From NCBI GenBank assembly GCA_017307505.1, contig JAFKEE010000016.1, positions 62,001-126,000 on the forward strand: a stretch of DNA of 64,000 bases, in the 5' to 3' direction. Of this stretch, positions 42,591 through 51,393 are shown in pieces. The stretch comes from Acidobacteriota bacterium (lineage in GTDB: Bacteria; Acidobacteriota; Terriglobia; Bryobacterales; Bryobacteraceae). Both the position numbers and the translations under genes were made by a program. Under the pieces are notes generated by a model that searched no databases, was not told the DNA's origin, and was given only the letters and a program-made list of their open reading frames with translations. The stretch's first letter is position 1. Every line of letters starts with the position of its first letter.

Positions 42591-43415
42591 CTAGGCAGGG
42601 AAGAGATGGCGGCTCAGCTCGGCGAGGCCGAGGTAGTTCGGCACAATATAGTCCGCGCCGACGCCGGCCAGACGGTTGCGCTTCCAGCCATCGATCACCA
42701 GGCACTCGCCTTCGTCGGTAGCGACACCGACGGCGACGCCGCCCACCGATTTCACATTCTCGATCTCGACATAGCCGTCGCCAAAGCCGAGGATCTCGTG
42801 CCCCTCGCACTCGGCGCCCGCGATGATCCGCTCAATGAGGATCTTCTTGGAGAACGTCTTGTAATCGTCCAGGGCGCCGAAGATGCCGCCATTGAAGTAG
42901 GGCGTGACGCCCAGCAGGTCGGCCTCGGCTTTCATGTAGCTCTCGTCCGTGCCGCTGGCCAGATAGAGCGTCATGCCCCGGCTGCGCAGCAGTTCCAGCA
43001 GCGCAATGGAGCCCGGGACCTGATACTTTTCCTTCGGACCGCCGTCTTCGAGTTCCTTCAGCCGGTCGGCGATGCGCACCTGGAGCAGATCCAGGTAGCG
43101 ATGCTTGTAGACCAGCGGCTCGGCCGGCGTGCCACCGCGCTTCTCCACCTGGCTGGCGAGTTCGATCATCTGGTAGATGGTCTGCTTGCCGGTGAGGCGG
43201 TCGACAAAGTCGCGGACAATGGCGGAGAGCTCCGCTTCGGATTCGCCGGTCTTGAGGGACGCGAGCTCCTCAACCATCATGGGGACCATGACGTCGGCCC
43301 AGCCGGCCCGGATGAGGGAGAGCGTGCCGTCGAAATCAAAAAGTGCGACTTTGGCGCCTGAGGCAGAGCCGGCGCCGGGCAGGATTTCTAATGACTGCGG
43401 AAGAGTAGGATTCAT
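42591..43415 (-). CDS. HAD family hydrolase
   Basis: 274 residues. Motif I is VALFDFDGTLS (nucleophile Asp27, acid/base Asp29), motif II lies in LYLASGTDE, a Lys is in DYKTFSKK and motif IV is GFGDGYVEIEN. A helical cap (about 40-130: ADVMVPMMVEELASLKTGES, DFVDRLTGKQTIYQMIEL) identifies a C1-capped phosphatase, resembling phosphoglycolate phosphatase-like and beta-phosphoglucomutase-like proteins rather than GmhB. In an operon with a sugar kinase and an SIS isomerase it probably removes a phosphate from a sugar. The gene is 18 bases downstream of the IclR regulator and 80 bases upstream of the kinase. Confidence 0.85.
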   Translation of the reverse strand: MNPTLPQSLEILPGAGSASGAKVALFDFDGTLSLIRAGWADVMVPMMVEELASLKTGESEAELSAIVRDFVDRLTGKQTIYQMIELASQVEKRGGTPAEPLVYKHRYLDLLQVRIADRLKELEDGGPKEKYQVPGSIALLELLRSRGMTLYLASGTDESYMKAEADLLGVTPYFNGGIFGALDDYKTFSKKILIERIIAGAECEGHEILGFGDGYVEIENVKSVGGVAVGVATDEGECLVIDGWKRNRLAGVGADYIVPNYLGLAELSRHLFPA

Positions 43416-43433
43416 TGTTTGGACAGACAGGGT

Positions 43434-44291
43434 TCAGGCGCCGCCCTTGGCTGGAGCGTGCGCGGTTGCGGCTGGCTTGGCCGGGGCGCCTTCGCACACA
43501 CCCGCCTGCTTCAGCGCTTTCGCGATACCGGCAGCATAATCCGTGATCATGCCCGGCAGAAGTTCTTCCAGTTGTTTGTTGAAGCGCGCCTTGGGCATCG
43601 ACATCGACACGGAGGAGAATACCTCCCCATTGCCGCAGATGATGGGCGCCCCGATGCAGGTTCCGCCGGGGACGGTTTCCTCGCGGTCCCACGCATAGCC
43701 ACGCTGCCGAACCAGGGTCAGGTCATCCTGGATCGCGCGAAAGTCGGTGAGTGTGTTCGGAGTCAGAGAGAAGATCCCGTAGGTGTACAGCAGCCGCTGT
43801 GCGAGATCCGGCGTCTGGTAGGCCGTGATGGACTTGCCCAGCGACGAGGCATAAGGCTGCAGGATGCCGCCGCGGTAGTTGGACATCCGGATATGATGCG
43901 TGCCGTCCATGACTTCGATGACGCGGATGACGTCCTCGAACAGAAAGGCCAGCGCGACCGTCTCGCCCAGTTCCGCGTTCAATCCCTGCAGGAACGGCAT
44001 GGCGAGTTCGCGCACCGATCGCAGCCGGTTCTGTTGTTGAATGGAGGGCCAGTCGCGCCCGAGTTCGTAATTGTCGTTGGCGTCGCGGGCGAGATAGCCA
44101 GTCGCCTGCAGGGTTCTGAGGAGACGCAGCGTGGAAGCCTTGCCCAGCCCCGCGAATTCGGCGATATCCCGCAGATTCATGGGGTTGCCCTTGCGGGCCA
44201 GGGTCTCGAGGATCTGCAGACCCTTGGCCAGCGACCTGGATTCCTGGACGGCTTCGACGGGAGCCGGCTTGGCGATGGAACGTCGTTTCAT
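43434..44291 (-). CDS. IclR family transcriptional regulator
   Basis: 285 residues. The N-terminal winged helix (about 18-80) contains SRSLAKGLQILETLARKGNP, MNLRDIAEFAGLGKASTLRL and LLRTLQATGYLARDANDNYEL. The effector-binding IclR domain (about 95-265) contains LNAELGETVALAFLFEDVIR, SNYRGGILQPYASSLGKSIT and APIICGNGEVFSSVSMSMPK. The tail is alanine-rich. It is the first gene of the minus-strand operon with HAD, kinase and SIS genes and is divergent from the DapA-family gene. The promoter region between them contains palindromes that could be its operators. Such regulators usually respond to a small sugar acid or aromatic intermediate. Confidence 0.92.
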   Translation of the reverse strand: MKRRSIAKPAPVEAVQESRSLAKGLQILETLARKGNPMNLRDIAEFAGLGKASTLRLLRTLQATGYLARDANDNYELGRDWPSIQQQNRLRSVRELAMPFLQGLNAELGETVALAFLFEDVIRVIEVMDGTHHIRMSNYRGGILQPYASSLGKSITAYQTPDLAQRLLYTYGIFSLTPNTLTDFRAIQDDLTLVRQRGYAWDREETVPGGTCIGAPIICGNGEVFSSVSMSMPKARFNKQLEELLPGMITDYAAGIAKALKQAGVCEGAPAKPAATAHAPAKGGA

Positions 44292-44294
44292 TTT

Positions 44295-44334
44295 ATTGTT
44301 TGACGATCACAACAATTGAATCTATTATACAATT
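44295..44334 (+). promoter_or_regulatory. Divergent promoter region with palindromic operator candidates
   Basis: A sigma-70-like promoter for the rightward gene is visible: TTGACG (44300-44305), 17 bases, TATTAT (44323-44328). Two inverted repeats overlap it: ATTGTT (44295-44300) with AACAAT (44311-44316), and AATTG (44314-44318) with CAATT (44330-44334). They lie immediately upstream of the IclR gene start and are likely its binding sites, regulating both directions. Confidence 0.6.
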
Positions 44335-44388
44335 TCGGGAACACTCCCGCCGATGAATCACCGGCCGTAGGGGTACCCGTTCAGTATT

Positions 44389-45336
44389 ATGCAACGGAAT
44401 CAACAGATAGGTGGAATTATTCCCGCGGTGCTGATGCCCCGCGATGCCGGAGGAGGGCCCGCCTGGGACCTGTTCGAACGCAATGCCGAGCTGTTGATGA
44501 ATGCTGGCGGGGTGGGATTGTGCGTCAACGGAGCAACCGGCGAATATGTGGCCGCTTCGGAATCGGAAAGAATCGAAGCAGTCGTACGGGCAAGGCGCAT
44601 CGCAGGGAATCGTGGTCTCGTGGTCAGCGCCGTCGGCGCGGCCAGCCTGCGGGAAACCATTGCACTCGCACATGTCTCTCAGGAGGAGGGCGCTGACGTC
44701 ATTCTCATTCCTCCCCCGCATTTCTTCCGCTATGCGCAGGACGATCTGGGTGAGTTCTTCCGCCAGGCCGTGAGCGCCCTGCGGGTGCCGGCCCTGCTGT
44801 ATAACCTGCCGTCATTCACAGCGCGGCTGGACTCTTCTCTGTGCCTGCAATTGATCCACGAACTGCCGGGCCTGGCCGGGATAAAAGATAGCAGCGGCCA
44901 ATTGGATATCCTCACCTCGCTGACCACGCCGGAGGGTCCGGCCGGGGTGCGGCTGGTGGGCAACGATACCGTGCTTTCCGAAGCAATCCGGCGGCAGATC
45001 ACGGACGGAAGCATCTCTGGAGTGGCCGGAGTGCTGCCGGAACTGACAATCGGCCTGTGGAAAGCCGGCGTCGCGGGCAAAACCGCGCTGTTCGAGCAAA
45101 TTTCCGGACTGCTGGACGAACTTCTGGCTCAGTTGGAGCCATTTCCCATTCCGTGGGGCATCAAACTGGTCTCCGCGGTGCGTGGTTTTGGCACTGCGAC
45201 CTTCGCCCTGCCGGTTTCCGCGGCGCGGCAGCAGCAATGCGCCGAGTTCCAGGCGTGGTTCTGTGAATGGTGGCCGGGCGCCTGTGAAATACTCGGCGTG
45301 CCCGCCTCTGAGCAACTGACCCTGCGCCACCGTTAA
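44389..45336 (+). CDS. DapA/NanA family (dihydrodipicolinate synthase-like) lyase or synthase
   Basis: 315 residues. It has the DapA fold and a Schiff-base lysine, Lys166 (LAGIKDSSGQLD), and Tyr138 (PALLYNLPS), both spaced as in DapA. The phosphate or carboxylate loop reads VNGATGEY in place of the GTTGE motif, and EEGADVILIPPPHFFRY replaces the Thr-Asn region. This suggests an aldolase of keto-deoxy sugar acids, sialic acid or a similar substrate rather than lysine biosynthesis. It is divergent from the IclR regulator of the HAD-kinase-SIS operon and should be coregulated with it. A hairpin-free 300-base region follows. Confidence 0.88.
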   Translation: MQRNQQIGGIIPAVLMPRDAGGGPAWDLFERNAELLMNAGGVGLCVNGATGEYVAASESERIEAVVRARRIAGNRGLVVSAVGAASLRETIALAHVSQEEGADVILIPPPHFFRYAQDDLGEFFRQAVSALRVPALLYNLPSFTARLDSSLCLQLIHELPGLAGIKDSSGQLDILTSLTTPEGPAGVRLVGNDTVLSEAIRRQITDGSISGVAGVLPELTIGLWKAGVAGKTALFEQISGLLDELLAQLEPFPIPWGIKLVSAVRGFGTATFALPVSAARQQQCAEFQAWFCEWWPGACEILGVPASEQLTLRHR

Positions 45337-45491
45337 GCGCTTCGGCTCGTACTCATCTCAACGAGGACAGGCGCCCCCGCGCCTGCCCGGAGCGTGGTTT
45401 TTCTCAACGGTTTACGCGGCTCCGGCGAGCCTCGAAGCCTGCTTCTTCCTACCTTTCGATGCATTTCCGGCCGTTTCATGCTATGTAAGCG

Positions 45492-45572
45492 GATACCGGA
45501 AAATGATACCTATATATCGATTGACACTACTTCGTTTCAGGTTCTATACTTCGGTACAGAATTTTGATACCG
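45492..45572 (+). promoter_or_regulatory. Promoter of the TonB receptor gene with GATACC repeats
   Basis: TTGACA (45521-45526), 18 bases, TATACT (45545-45550) is a near-consensus sigma-70 promoter. GATACC occurs at 45492-45497, 45505-45510 and 45566-45571, and CGGTA (45552-45556) with TACCG (45568-45572) forms an inverted repeat. The repeats bracket the promoter and look like operator sites. The start codon of the receptor is 61 bases further on. Confidence 0.6.
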
Positions 45573-45632
45573 GGGTCGAGTAATTGATCCTTGTAACGTA
45601 GCAGAACCATCCACTATGCTTCCGGAGGTCTT

Positions 45633-48600
45633 GTGAAGCGACTTCTTTCCCTGTGTGTATTGTTGAGTGCATCCGGATTGGCCTTGTTGGCCCAGGATGT
45701 GCGAGCGTCTCTGTCTGGCATTGTGACCGATCCTACTGGCGCCATCGTCCCTGGCGTTCAAATCAGGGTCACCAGCGTCGAACGTGGCACCACGACCGAA
45801 GCTGTATCCAACGAGTCTGGTTTCTACCTCGTTCAGTTCCTACTGCCTGGCAAGTATCATCTGTCGGCGGACAAAGCCGGCTTCAAGAAGATGGTGAAGT
45901 CCGACATCAGCCTGGCAGCCGCCGATCACCCGGCCCTGGATCTCCGCATGGAGATCGGCCAGACCAGCGACTCCGTCACGGTGACGGGCGACCTGAGCCT
46001 GCTGCAGACGGAAACATCCACCCGGTCGGCGACGATCGAAACGAAAGCAATTGAAGACATTCCGACGGCCGGCCGCAATCTGTACCAGTTCCAGTACACG
46101 CTGCCCGGCGTCATTAAGAACTCCCGCTACTGGGGCTCGATGGAACTGTATGCCTTCGGCAATATCAACAGCGTCTCCATCGGCGGCGGCCGCAGCGGCG
46201 AGAACGAGACGCTGATCGACGGCGTTTCCAACACGAAGCTCGATCGCGGCGTGGCCTATGCTCCGGCGCTGAACGGCACGCAGGAAGTGACGGTGCAGAC
46301 CAACTCCTACGACGCGCAGTATGGCCGCATCGGCGGCGGCGTCACACTGATCACCACCAAGTCCGGTACGAACGACCTGCACGGGCAGCTGTTCGAATTT
46401 TTCAAGAACGACAAGCTGAACTCCGCGGACTGGATCGCAAATGCGCAGGGCGAGGGCCGGTCCCCGATGCGTAACAACACCTACGGTTTTGAAGTTGACG
46501 GCCCGGTGATCCTGCCTAAGCTGTTCGACGGCCGCAACAAGGCGTTCTTCATGCTGTCACTGGAAGGCCTGCGCGAGCACAATACCTCGGGCGAAATCCG
46601 GACCGTGCCGACGGCAGCCGAACGCGGCGGCGACTTTTCGAAGACGCTGAATGGTGACGGCGACCTGGTGACCATTTACGATCCCACCACCACGCGGCTG
46701 GACACTAACGGCAAGTATGTCCGCACACCGTTCGCGGGCAATATCATCCCCGGTGCCCGCCTGAGCGCCATCGCCAAGAACGTGACTTCCTACATCCCGC
46801 TGCCAACCAGCAATGGCAGCGACCTGGCGCACAGCGACAACTACGGCAGCTTCACGCCCGACATGAACGGCTACAACAGCTGGCTGGGCCGCATGGACCT
46901 GAAGCTCACCCAGAAGAGCAGCATCGCCTTCCGTTACGGCGAAACGCCCTGGATCAACCATGCCGGCCGCGTGTGGGGCACCAATGCGGCGGAGCCGAGC
47001 ACGGAGTGGCCTTCGACCCGTGTCTCCCGCAACTGGGGCGCCGACTGGACCTACACCCTGAGCCCGACGATGGTTCTCAGCGTCCGCGGCGGCCTGGCCC
47101 GCTATGAGGGTTTCGGCGGCAATACCTATGCCGAGAACTTCGATCCGCGCAAACTGGGTTTCTCCGACGCGCTGGTAGGCCAGTTCACCACCATTCAGTT
47201 CCCGCGGTTCAACTTCAGCAATTCGACGGAAGTCGGCGCCAATACGGTGAAGAGCTATGAGGCCAGCGACACCTGGAGCATCACACCCACGATGAACTGG
47301 GTCCGCGGCCGGCACATCATCAAGTACGGCGGCGATATCCGGCGCTACAACCGCAATCAGTTGCAGCCGGGCCTGGCGAGCGGCCGTTACGACTTCAACC
47401 CGGCCTGGACCCAGGCGAACCCCACACAGGGCGACGACCTCTCCGGCAACGACTTCGCCACCTTCCTGCTCGGCTACCCCACGGGCGGCTACGTCGATCG
47501 CAACATCGACCCGGCCTACCGCAGCCAGTACTACGGTGTGTTCATCCAGGACGACTTCAAGCTGACGCCCAAGTTCACCCTGAACATCGGCCTCCGCTGG
47601 GACTACGAAGCGCCCGCCCAGGAACGCTTCAACCGCATGATCCGCACGTTCGATACGACCGTGGCCAATCCGATTGCCAGCAAGGTGACGGGTCTGAACA
47701 TCAAGGGCGGCCTGGTCTATGCGGGCGTCAACGGCGTGAGCGCGCAGGCGTTCCAACCGAAACGGAACAACTGGCAGCCCCGCGTCGGCTTCGCCTGGAA
47801 CGTGTTGCCGAAGTGGGTGATCCGCGGCGGCTACGGCTTGAGCATGCTGGGCCAGTCGTCCTTTGGCCAGGCTACGGGCTTCAGCCGGCAGACTCCGCTG
47901 GTCTCCTCGACCGACGGCAACCTGACGCCGGCGGCTTCGTTGAGTGATCCGTTCCCGTCGACCATCTACCCGGGCGGCCTGCTGCAGCCCATCGGCAGCT
48001 CACTGGGTCTGGCCACCAACCTGGGCCAGGCGGTGACCGGGCAGTACACCAACCGCCCGCTGCCTTACTCGCACCAGTTCAGCATCGGGTTCCAGCGCGA
48101 ACTGCCCTTCAACATGGTGACGGACGTCTCCTACGTCGGGAACCTGACTAACCGCCTGCCGGTGAACCTGAACCAGAACTTCATCCCGGCCAGCGAACTG
48201 GCCAAGGTTCCGGTGGATCAGCGCGCGGCCTACTTCACGGCCAAGGTGGACAACCCGATGGCGGGTTTGCTGCCGAACTCCGGGTTGAACGGCGCCACCA
48301 TCCCCCGCGCCCAACTGCTGTATGCCTACCCGCAGTTTTCGCAGGTGACCATCACCGACGTGCCGATCGGGAAGCAGAACTACCACTCGCTGCAGTCGCG
48401 CCTGACGCGCCGCTTCTCCAAGGGCTTCATGATGCAGGCGGCCTACACCTGGTCAAAGACCCTGGAACAGGTGAGCGTCCTCGACCAGACCGACACCAAC
48501 ACCAACGACCTGCTCTCCACCAAGCTGGAGAAGCGGTTGACGCAGTATGACATCCCGCACAAGTTCACGATCCAGGCGATCTATGAACTGCCGTTCGGCA

Positions 48601-49121
48601 AGGGCAAGCCGGTGCTGGGTCACTCCAACTCGATCGTCAACGGGATCGTGGGCGGCTGGAACCTGAGCGCGCAGTACGCGCTGCAGTCCGGCTTCATCAT
48701 GGACTTCCCGAACGCCGCCAACCTCGCGCCTCGCAGCGCGAAGCTGACGAACGACCAGCGCACCGAACTGGCCAAGGCCAACGGCCGCAGCTACTGGGAT
48801 CCGTCCTACGACAAGTGGTTCGACGTCACCCTGTTCCCGAAGAAGGCGCAGGCGGCCTACACCGTTCGCGACTTCCCCACGCGGTTCTCCGACGTGCGGG
48901 CGCAGGGTGTGAAGTCGGCCGAGATCTCGGTCTACAAGCAGTTCCTCATCAAGGAACGGGTCAAGTGGCAGATCCGTGCCGATGCCTACAACGCCTTCAA
49001 TCACCCCTGGTTCGGGCAGCCGCAGTCGGTGGACGTCACCAACTCGCGCTTCGGCCAGCTGAAGGCGGACATGAACAACGAGACGAGAATCATCTCCCTG
49101 GTGATGAAGATCATCTTCTAA
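45633..49121 (+). CDS. TonB-dependent receptor with carboxypeptidase-regulatory N-terminus (Oar-like)
   Basis: 1162 residues from GTG 45633 with GGAGG four bases upstream. The signal peptide is MKRLLSLCVLLSASGLALLA. The N-terminal beta domain (about 22-105) reads VRASLSGIVTDPTGAIVPGV and LPGKYHLSADKAGFKK, a carboxypeptidase-regulatory-like fold. The plug region (about 120-250) includes DIPTAGRNLYQFQYTLPGV and GGGVTLITTKSGTNDLHG. The remainder is a large outer-membrane beta barrel with VFIQDDFKLTPKFTLNIGLR and a C-terminus ending in IISLVMKIIF. The acidobacterial version takes up oligosaccharides, metals or peptides with TonB-ExbBD. No SusD partner gene is seen, which is usual in this phylum. 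The promoter with repeats lies directly upstream. Confidence 0.93.
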   Translation: MKRLLSLCVLLSASGLALLAQDVRASLSGIVTDPTGAIVPGVQIRVTSVERGTTTEAVSNESGFYLVQFLLPGKYHLSADKAGFKKMVKSDISLAAADHPALDLRMEIGQTSDSVTVTGDLSLLQTETSTRSATIETKAIEDIPTAGRNLYQFQYTLPGVIKNSRYWGSMELYAFGNINSVSIGGGRSGENETLIDGVSNTKLDRGVAYAPALNGTQEVTVQTNSYDAQYGRIGGGVTLITTKSGTNDLHGQLFEFFKNDKLNSADWIANAQGEGRSPMRNNTYGFEVDGPVILPKLFDGRNKAFFMLSLEGLREHNTSGEIRTVPTAAERGGDFSKTLNGDGDLVTIYDPTTTRLDTNGKYVRTPFAGNIIPGARLSAIAKNVTSYIPLPTSNGSDLAHSDNYGSFTPDMNGYNSWLGRMDLKLTQKSSIAFRYGETPWINHAGRVWGTNAAEPSTEWPSTRVSRNWGADWTYTLSPTMVLSVRGGLARYEGFGGNTYAENFDPRKLGFSDALVGQFTTIQFPRFNFSNSTEVGANTVKSYEASDTWSITPTMNWVRGRHIIKYGGDIRRYNRNQLQPGLASGRYDFNPAWTQANPTQGDDLSGNDFATFLLGYPTGGYVDRNIDPAYRSQYYGVFIQDDFKLTPKFTLNIGLRWDYEAPAQERFNRMIRTFDTTVANPIASKVTGLNIKGGLVYAGVNGVSAQAFQPKRNNWQPRVGFAWNVLPKWVIRGGYGLSMLGQSSFGQATGFSRQTPLVSSTDGNLTPAASLSDPFPSTIYPGGLLQPIGSSLGLATNLGQAVTGQYTNRPLPYSHQFSIGFQRELPFNMVTDVSYVGNLTNRLPVNLNQNFIPASELAKVPVDQRAAYFTAKVDNPMAGLLPNSGLNGATIPRAQLLYAYPQFSQVTITDVPIGKQNYHSLQSRLTRRFSKGFMMQAAYTWSKTLEQVSVLDQTDTNTNDLLSTKLEKRLTQYDIPHKFTIQAIYELPFGKGKPVLGHSNSIVNGIVGGWNLSAQYALQSGFIMDFPNAANLAPRSAKLTNDQRTELAKANGRSYWDPSYDKWFDVTLFPKKAQAAYTVRDFPTRFSDVRAQGVKSAEISVYKQFLIKERVKWQIRADAYNAFNHPWFGQPQSVDVTNSRFGQLKADMNNETRIISLVMKIIF

Positions 49122-49190
49122 CCGGGGCGGAGGGGCTGGCGCAGGCCGGCCCCGCATCTGTCGGAAGTCTGGTTGCAGATCGCTTCTTCC

Positions 49191-49223
49191 TGCCCCCGTA
49201 CCTCGTGTCCGGGGGCATTTTTT
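49191..49223 (+). terminator. Rho-independent terminator after the TonB receptor gene
   Basis: TGCCCCCG (49191-49198) pairs perfectly with CGGGGGCA (49210-49217), loop of 11 bases, followed by TTTTTT. It lies about 70 bases after the receptor stop and just upstream of the first sialidase-like gene, whose ribosome site GGAGG follows at 49233-49237. Confidence 0.9.
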
Positions 49224-49240
49224 ATATAGAGTGGAGGACC

Positions 49241-50344
49241 ATGGCCTTGCGATTGACACGTCGAACCATGCTGGCCGGAGTGGGAGGCGCGCTGTGGGCG
49301 GCTCCGGCACCGCGGCATATGGTGGTTTACCGCGAGAGCGGCCGCTTCGGCGGCTGGCCCGCCAATCACGGAATCTGGAGCTGGGGTCAGGAGATCCTGG
49401 TCGGCTTCAGCGCGGCCTACTTCAAGAAAATGCCGATGGACCGGCATCAGTACGACAGCAGCAAACCGGAGGAACCCAGGCTGGCGCGCAGCCTGGATGG
49501 CGGCGAGACGTGGTCGATCGAAGCGCCGAAAAGCCTGCTGCCGCCGGAGCAGGGCGGCGGAGCGGCCGTGCCGTTGACGCAGCCGATGGATTTCACGGCT
49601 CCGGGCTTTGCCATGACGCTGCGGTTCAGCGGCGTGCATACCGGGCCGTCGCGGCTATGGCACACGTCGAACAAGGGTAGGGATTGGGCGGGCCCGTTTG
49701 AACTGCCGATGTTCGGGCGCAAGGGGATCGCGGCCCGCACCGATTACGTGGTGCTTGGCCGGCGGGACGCGCTGGCGTTTGTCACCGCGGCCAAGGAGAA
49801 CGGCCGCGAGGGCCGGCCGTTGTGCATCCGGACCACCGACGGTGGTGTGACGTGGAACGTCCAGGGCTGGATCGGGCCCGAGCCGCCTTTGTTCTCCATC
49901 ATGCCTTCCACGGTGCGGCTGCCCGGCGGTCGCTTGCTGACCTCTGTGCGCGTCAAGAAAGACGACAAAACCGATTGGATCGAGCTGTGGGCGTCAGAGG
50001 ATCTGGGCAAAACCTGGGTTCTCGTGACCCGGCCCGTGCAGTTCACGGGCGGGTTCAGCGGGAATCCTCCCTCGATGCTGCGGCTGAAGGACGGGCGGCT
50101 GTGCCTCACCTACGGCTACCGCGGCGCACCCTACAGCATCCGCGCGGTACTGAGCGAGGACGAAGGCAGGACCTGGAGCAAGGACATCATCCTGCGGCAG
50201 GATGGCGCGGCCTGGGACCTGGGCTACACAAGGACGGTCCAGCGGCCGGACGGCCAACTCGTAACGGTGTACTACTTCCCCGAGCAGGCGCAGACTGAGC
50301 GCGTGATCGCAGCCACCATCTGGAGTGCGGACAAGGGCCTATGA
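49241..50344 (+). CDS. Exo-alpha-sialidase-like BNR repeat protein, secreted
   Basis: 367 residues from ATG 49241 with GGAGG four bases upstream. The leader is MALRLTRRTMLAGVGGALWA, an RR-type signal. Asp-box (BNR) motifs are clear: ARSLDGGETWS, HTSNKGRDWA, RTTDGGVTWN, ASEDLGKTWV and LSEDEGRTWS, as expected for a six-bladed sialidase propeller. An Arg triad was not assigned with certainty. Homologues include sialidases and proteins that only bind sugars. The stop overlaps the next sialidase-like gene by ATGA, so the two are coupled. In the context of the TonB receptor and sulfatase it may release sialic acid or a similar residue from glycans. Confidence 0.82.
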   Translation: MALRLTRRTMLAGVGGALWAAPAPRHMVVYRESGRFGGWPANHGIWSWGQEILVGFSAAYFKKMPMDRHQYDSSKPEEPRLARSLDGGETWSIEAPKSLLPPEQGGGAAVPLTQPMDFTAPGFAMTLRFSGVHTGPSRLWHTSNKGRDWAGPFELPMFGRKGIAARTDYVVLGRRDALAFVTAAKENGREGRPLCIRTTDGGVTWNVQGWIGPEPPLFSIMPSTVRLPGGRLLTSVRVKKDDKTDWIELWASEDLGKTWVLVTRPVQFTGGFSGNPPSMLRLKDGRLCLTYGYRGAPYSIRAVLSEDEGRTWSKDIILRQDGAAWDLGYTRTVQRPDGQLVTVYYFPEQAQTERVIAATIWSADKGL

Positions 50345-51393
50345 GACACATTGCAGCTTTCTTTCTTTTCCTGACGCTGGGGTGGTCGGGTGAACTCGTC
50401 ACCGAGAAGGTGTTCGGACCCGAGGTGAAGACCGGGCCCTATAAACATCCGGCATCCATCACGGAGCTGTCGAACGGCGATCTGTACCTCGTCTACTACG
50501 GCGGAGCGGACGAGTACGCCGTGAAAACCGGCGTCTTCGGGTCGCGCTACGAGCAGGCGTCGAAGAAGTGGTCGGCTCCGCAATTGATTGCGTCGGACCC
50601 GTTCCGGTCTGTGGGGAACGGAGTGATCTGGCAGGCTCCGGATGGTGTGGTGTGGCTGTTCTATGTGGTGCGCTGGGGCGAGACGTGGTCCACCTCCCGG
50701 ATCCAGGCCAAGGTGTCGCACGATCTGGCAAAGACGTGGTCCGAGAGTTTCGTCGTGTCGGAGCGGGAGGGCATGATGGTCCGTGGCCGGCCCATCGTCC
50801 TGGCGTCCGGCGAGTATCTGCTGCCGGCCTATCACGAGACCGGCCGCGATACCGAGAACGTCGGCCCGGATTCGACCTCGTGGTTCCTGCGCTGGGATGC
50901 GAAGAAGCGGCAGTGGCTCGAGAGCGGGCAGGTGCGGTCAAAGAAGGGCAACATCCAGCCGGCGGCGGTGGAGATCGCGCCCGGCCACCTGATCGCCTAC
51001 TGCCGGCGGGGCGGCGGCTATGGGCCGGTGAAGGATGGTTACGTGATCCGCGCCGAGTCGCAGGACGGTGGCAAGACCTGGACGGAAGGCAAGGACTCAC
51101 AATTCCCCAATCCCAACGCAGCCGTGGATTTCATCAGGCTGCAGAGCGGGAAGCTCTTCCTGGTCTACAACAACTCGATGGAAGACCGGACACCGTTGAC
51201 GGTGGCACTCTCAGCCGACAACGACAAGACCTGGCCGTGGAAGCGGGATGTGGGCACGGGCAAGGACGGGTTCGCCTATCCGGTGGCGATCCAGACCAGG
51301 GATGGCAAAATCCACCTCGTCTACACGACCAAGGGCCGCACGGTAATCGTGCATGCCGTGCTGGACGAAGGGTGGATCCAGACCGGGCATTAG
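50341..51393 (+). CDS. Second exo-alpha-sialidase-like protein, secreted
   Basis: 350 residues; its ATG overlaps the preceding stop by four bases. The signal peptide is MRHIAAFFLFLTLGWSGELV. Asp-box-like units appear as VSHDLAKTWS, ESQDGGKTWT and LSADNDKTWP, with weaker copies between, such as SITELSNGDLYLVYYGG. The propeller is about 330 residues, similar to the upstream paralogue but only moderately alike in sequence. Both probably belong to the same operon and substrate range. Its end overlaps the convergent DUF4159 gene by four bases. Enzymatic activity is not certain. Confidence 0.8.
   Translation: MRHIAAFFLFLTLGWSGELVTEKVFGPEVKTGPYKHPASITELSNGDLYLVYYGGADEYAVKTGVFGSRYEQASKKWSAPQLIASDPFRSVGNGVIWQAPDGVVWLFYVVRWGETWSTSRIQAKVSHDLAKTWSESFVVSEREGMMVRGRPIVLASGEYLLPAYHETGRDTENVGPDSTSWFLRWDAKKRQWLESGQVRSKKGNIQPAAVEIAPGHLIAYCRRGGGYGPVKDGYVIRAESQDGGKTWTEGKDSQFPNPNAAVDFIRLQSGKLFLVYNNSMEDRTPLTVALSADNDKTWPWKRDVGTGKDGFAYPVAIQTRDGKIHLVYTTKGRTVIVHAVLDEGWIQTGH

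Noticed and set aside
44389-45336. Lysine pathway DapA
   Set aside because: The Schiff-base Lys and Tyr are present, but the GTTGE loop is replaced by NGATGEY and the context is an IclR sugar module, so a specific dapA label is not justified.
46557-47756. Open frame of about 399 codons on the minus strand
   Set aside because: Antisense to the TonB receptor gene; composition is that of a reversed coding strand.
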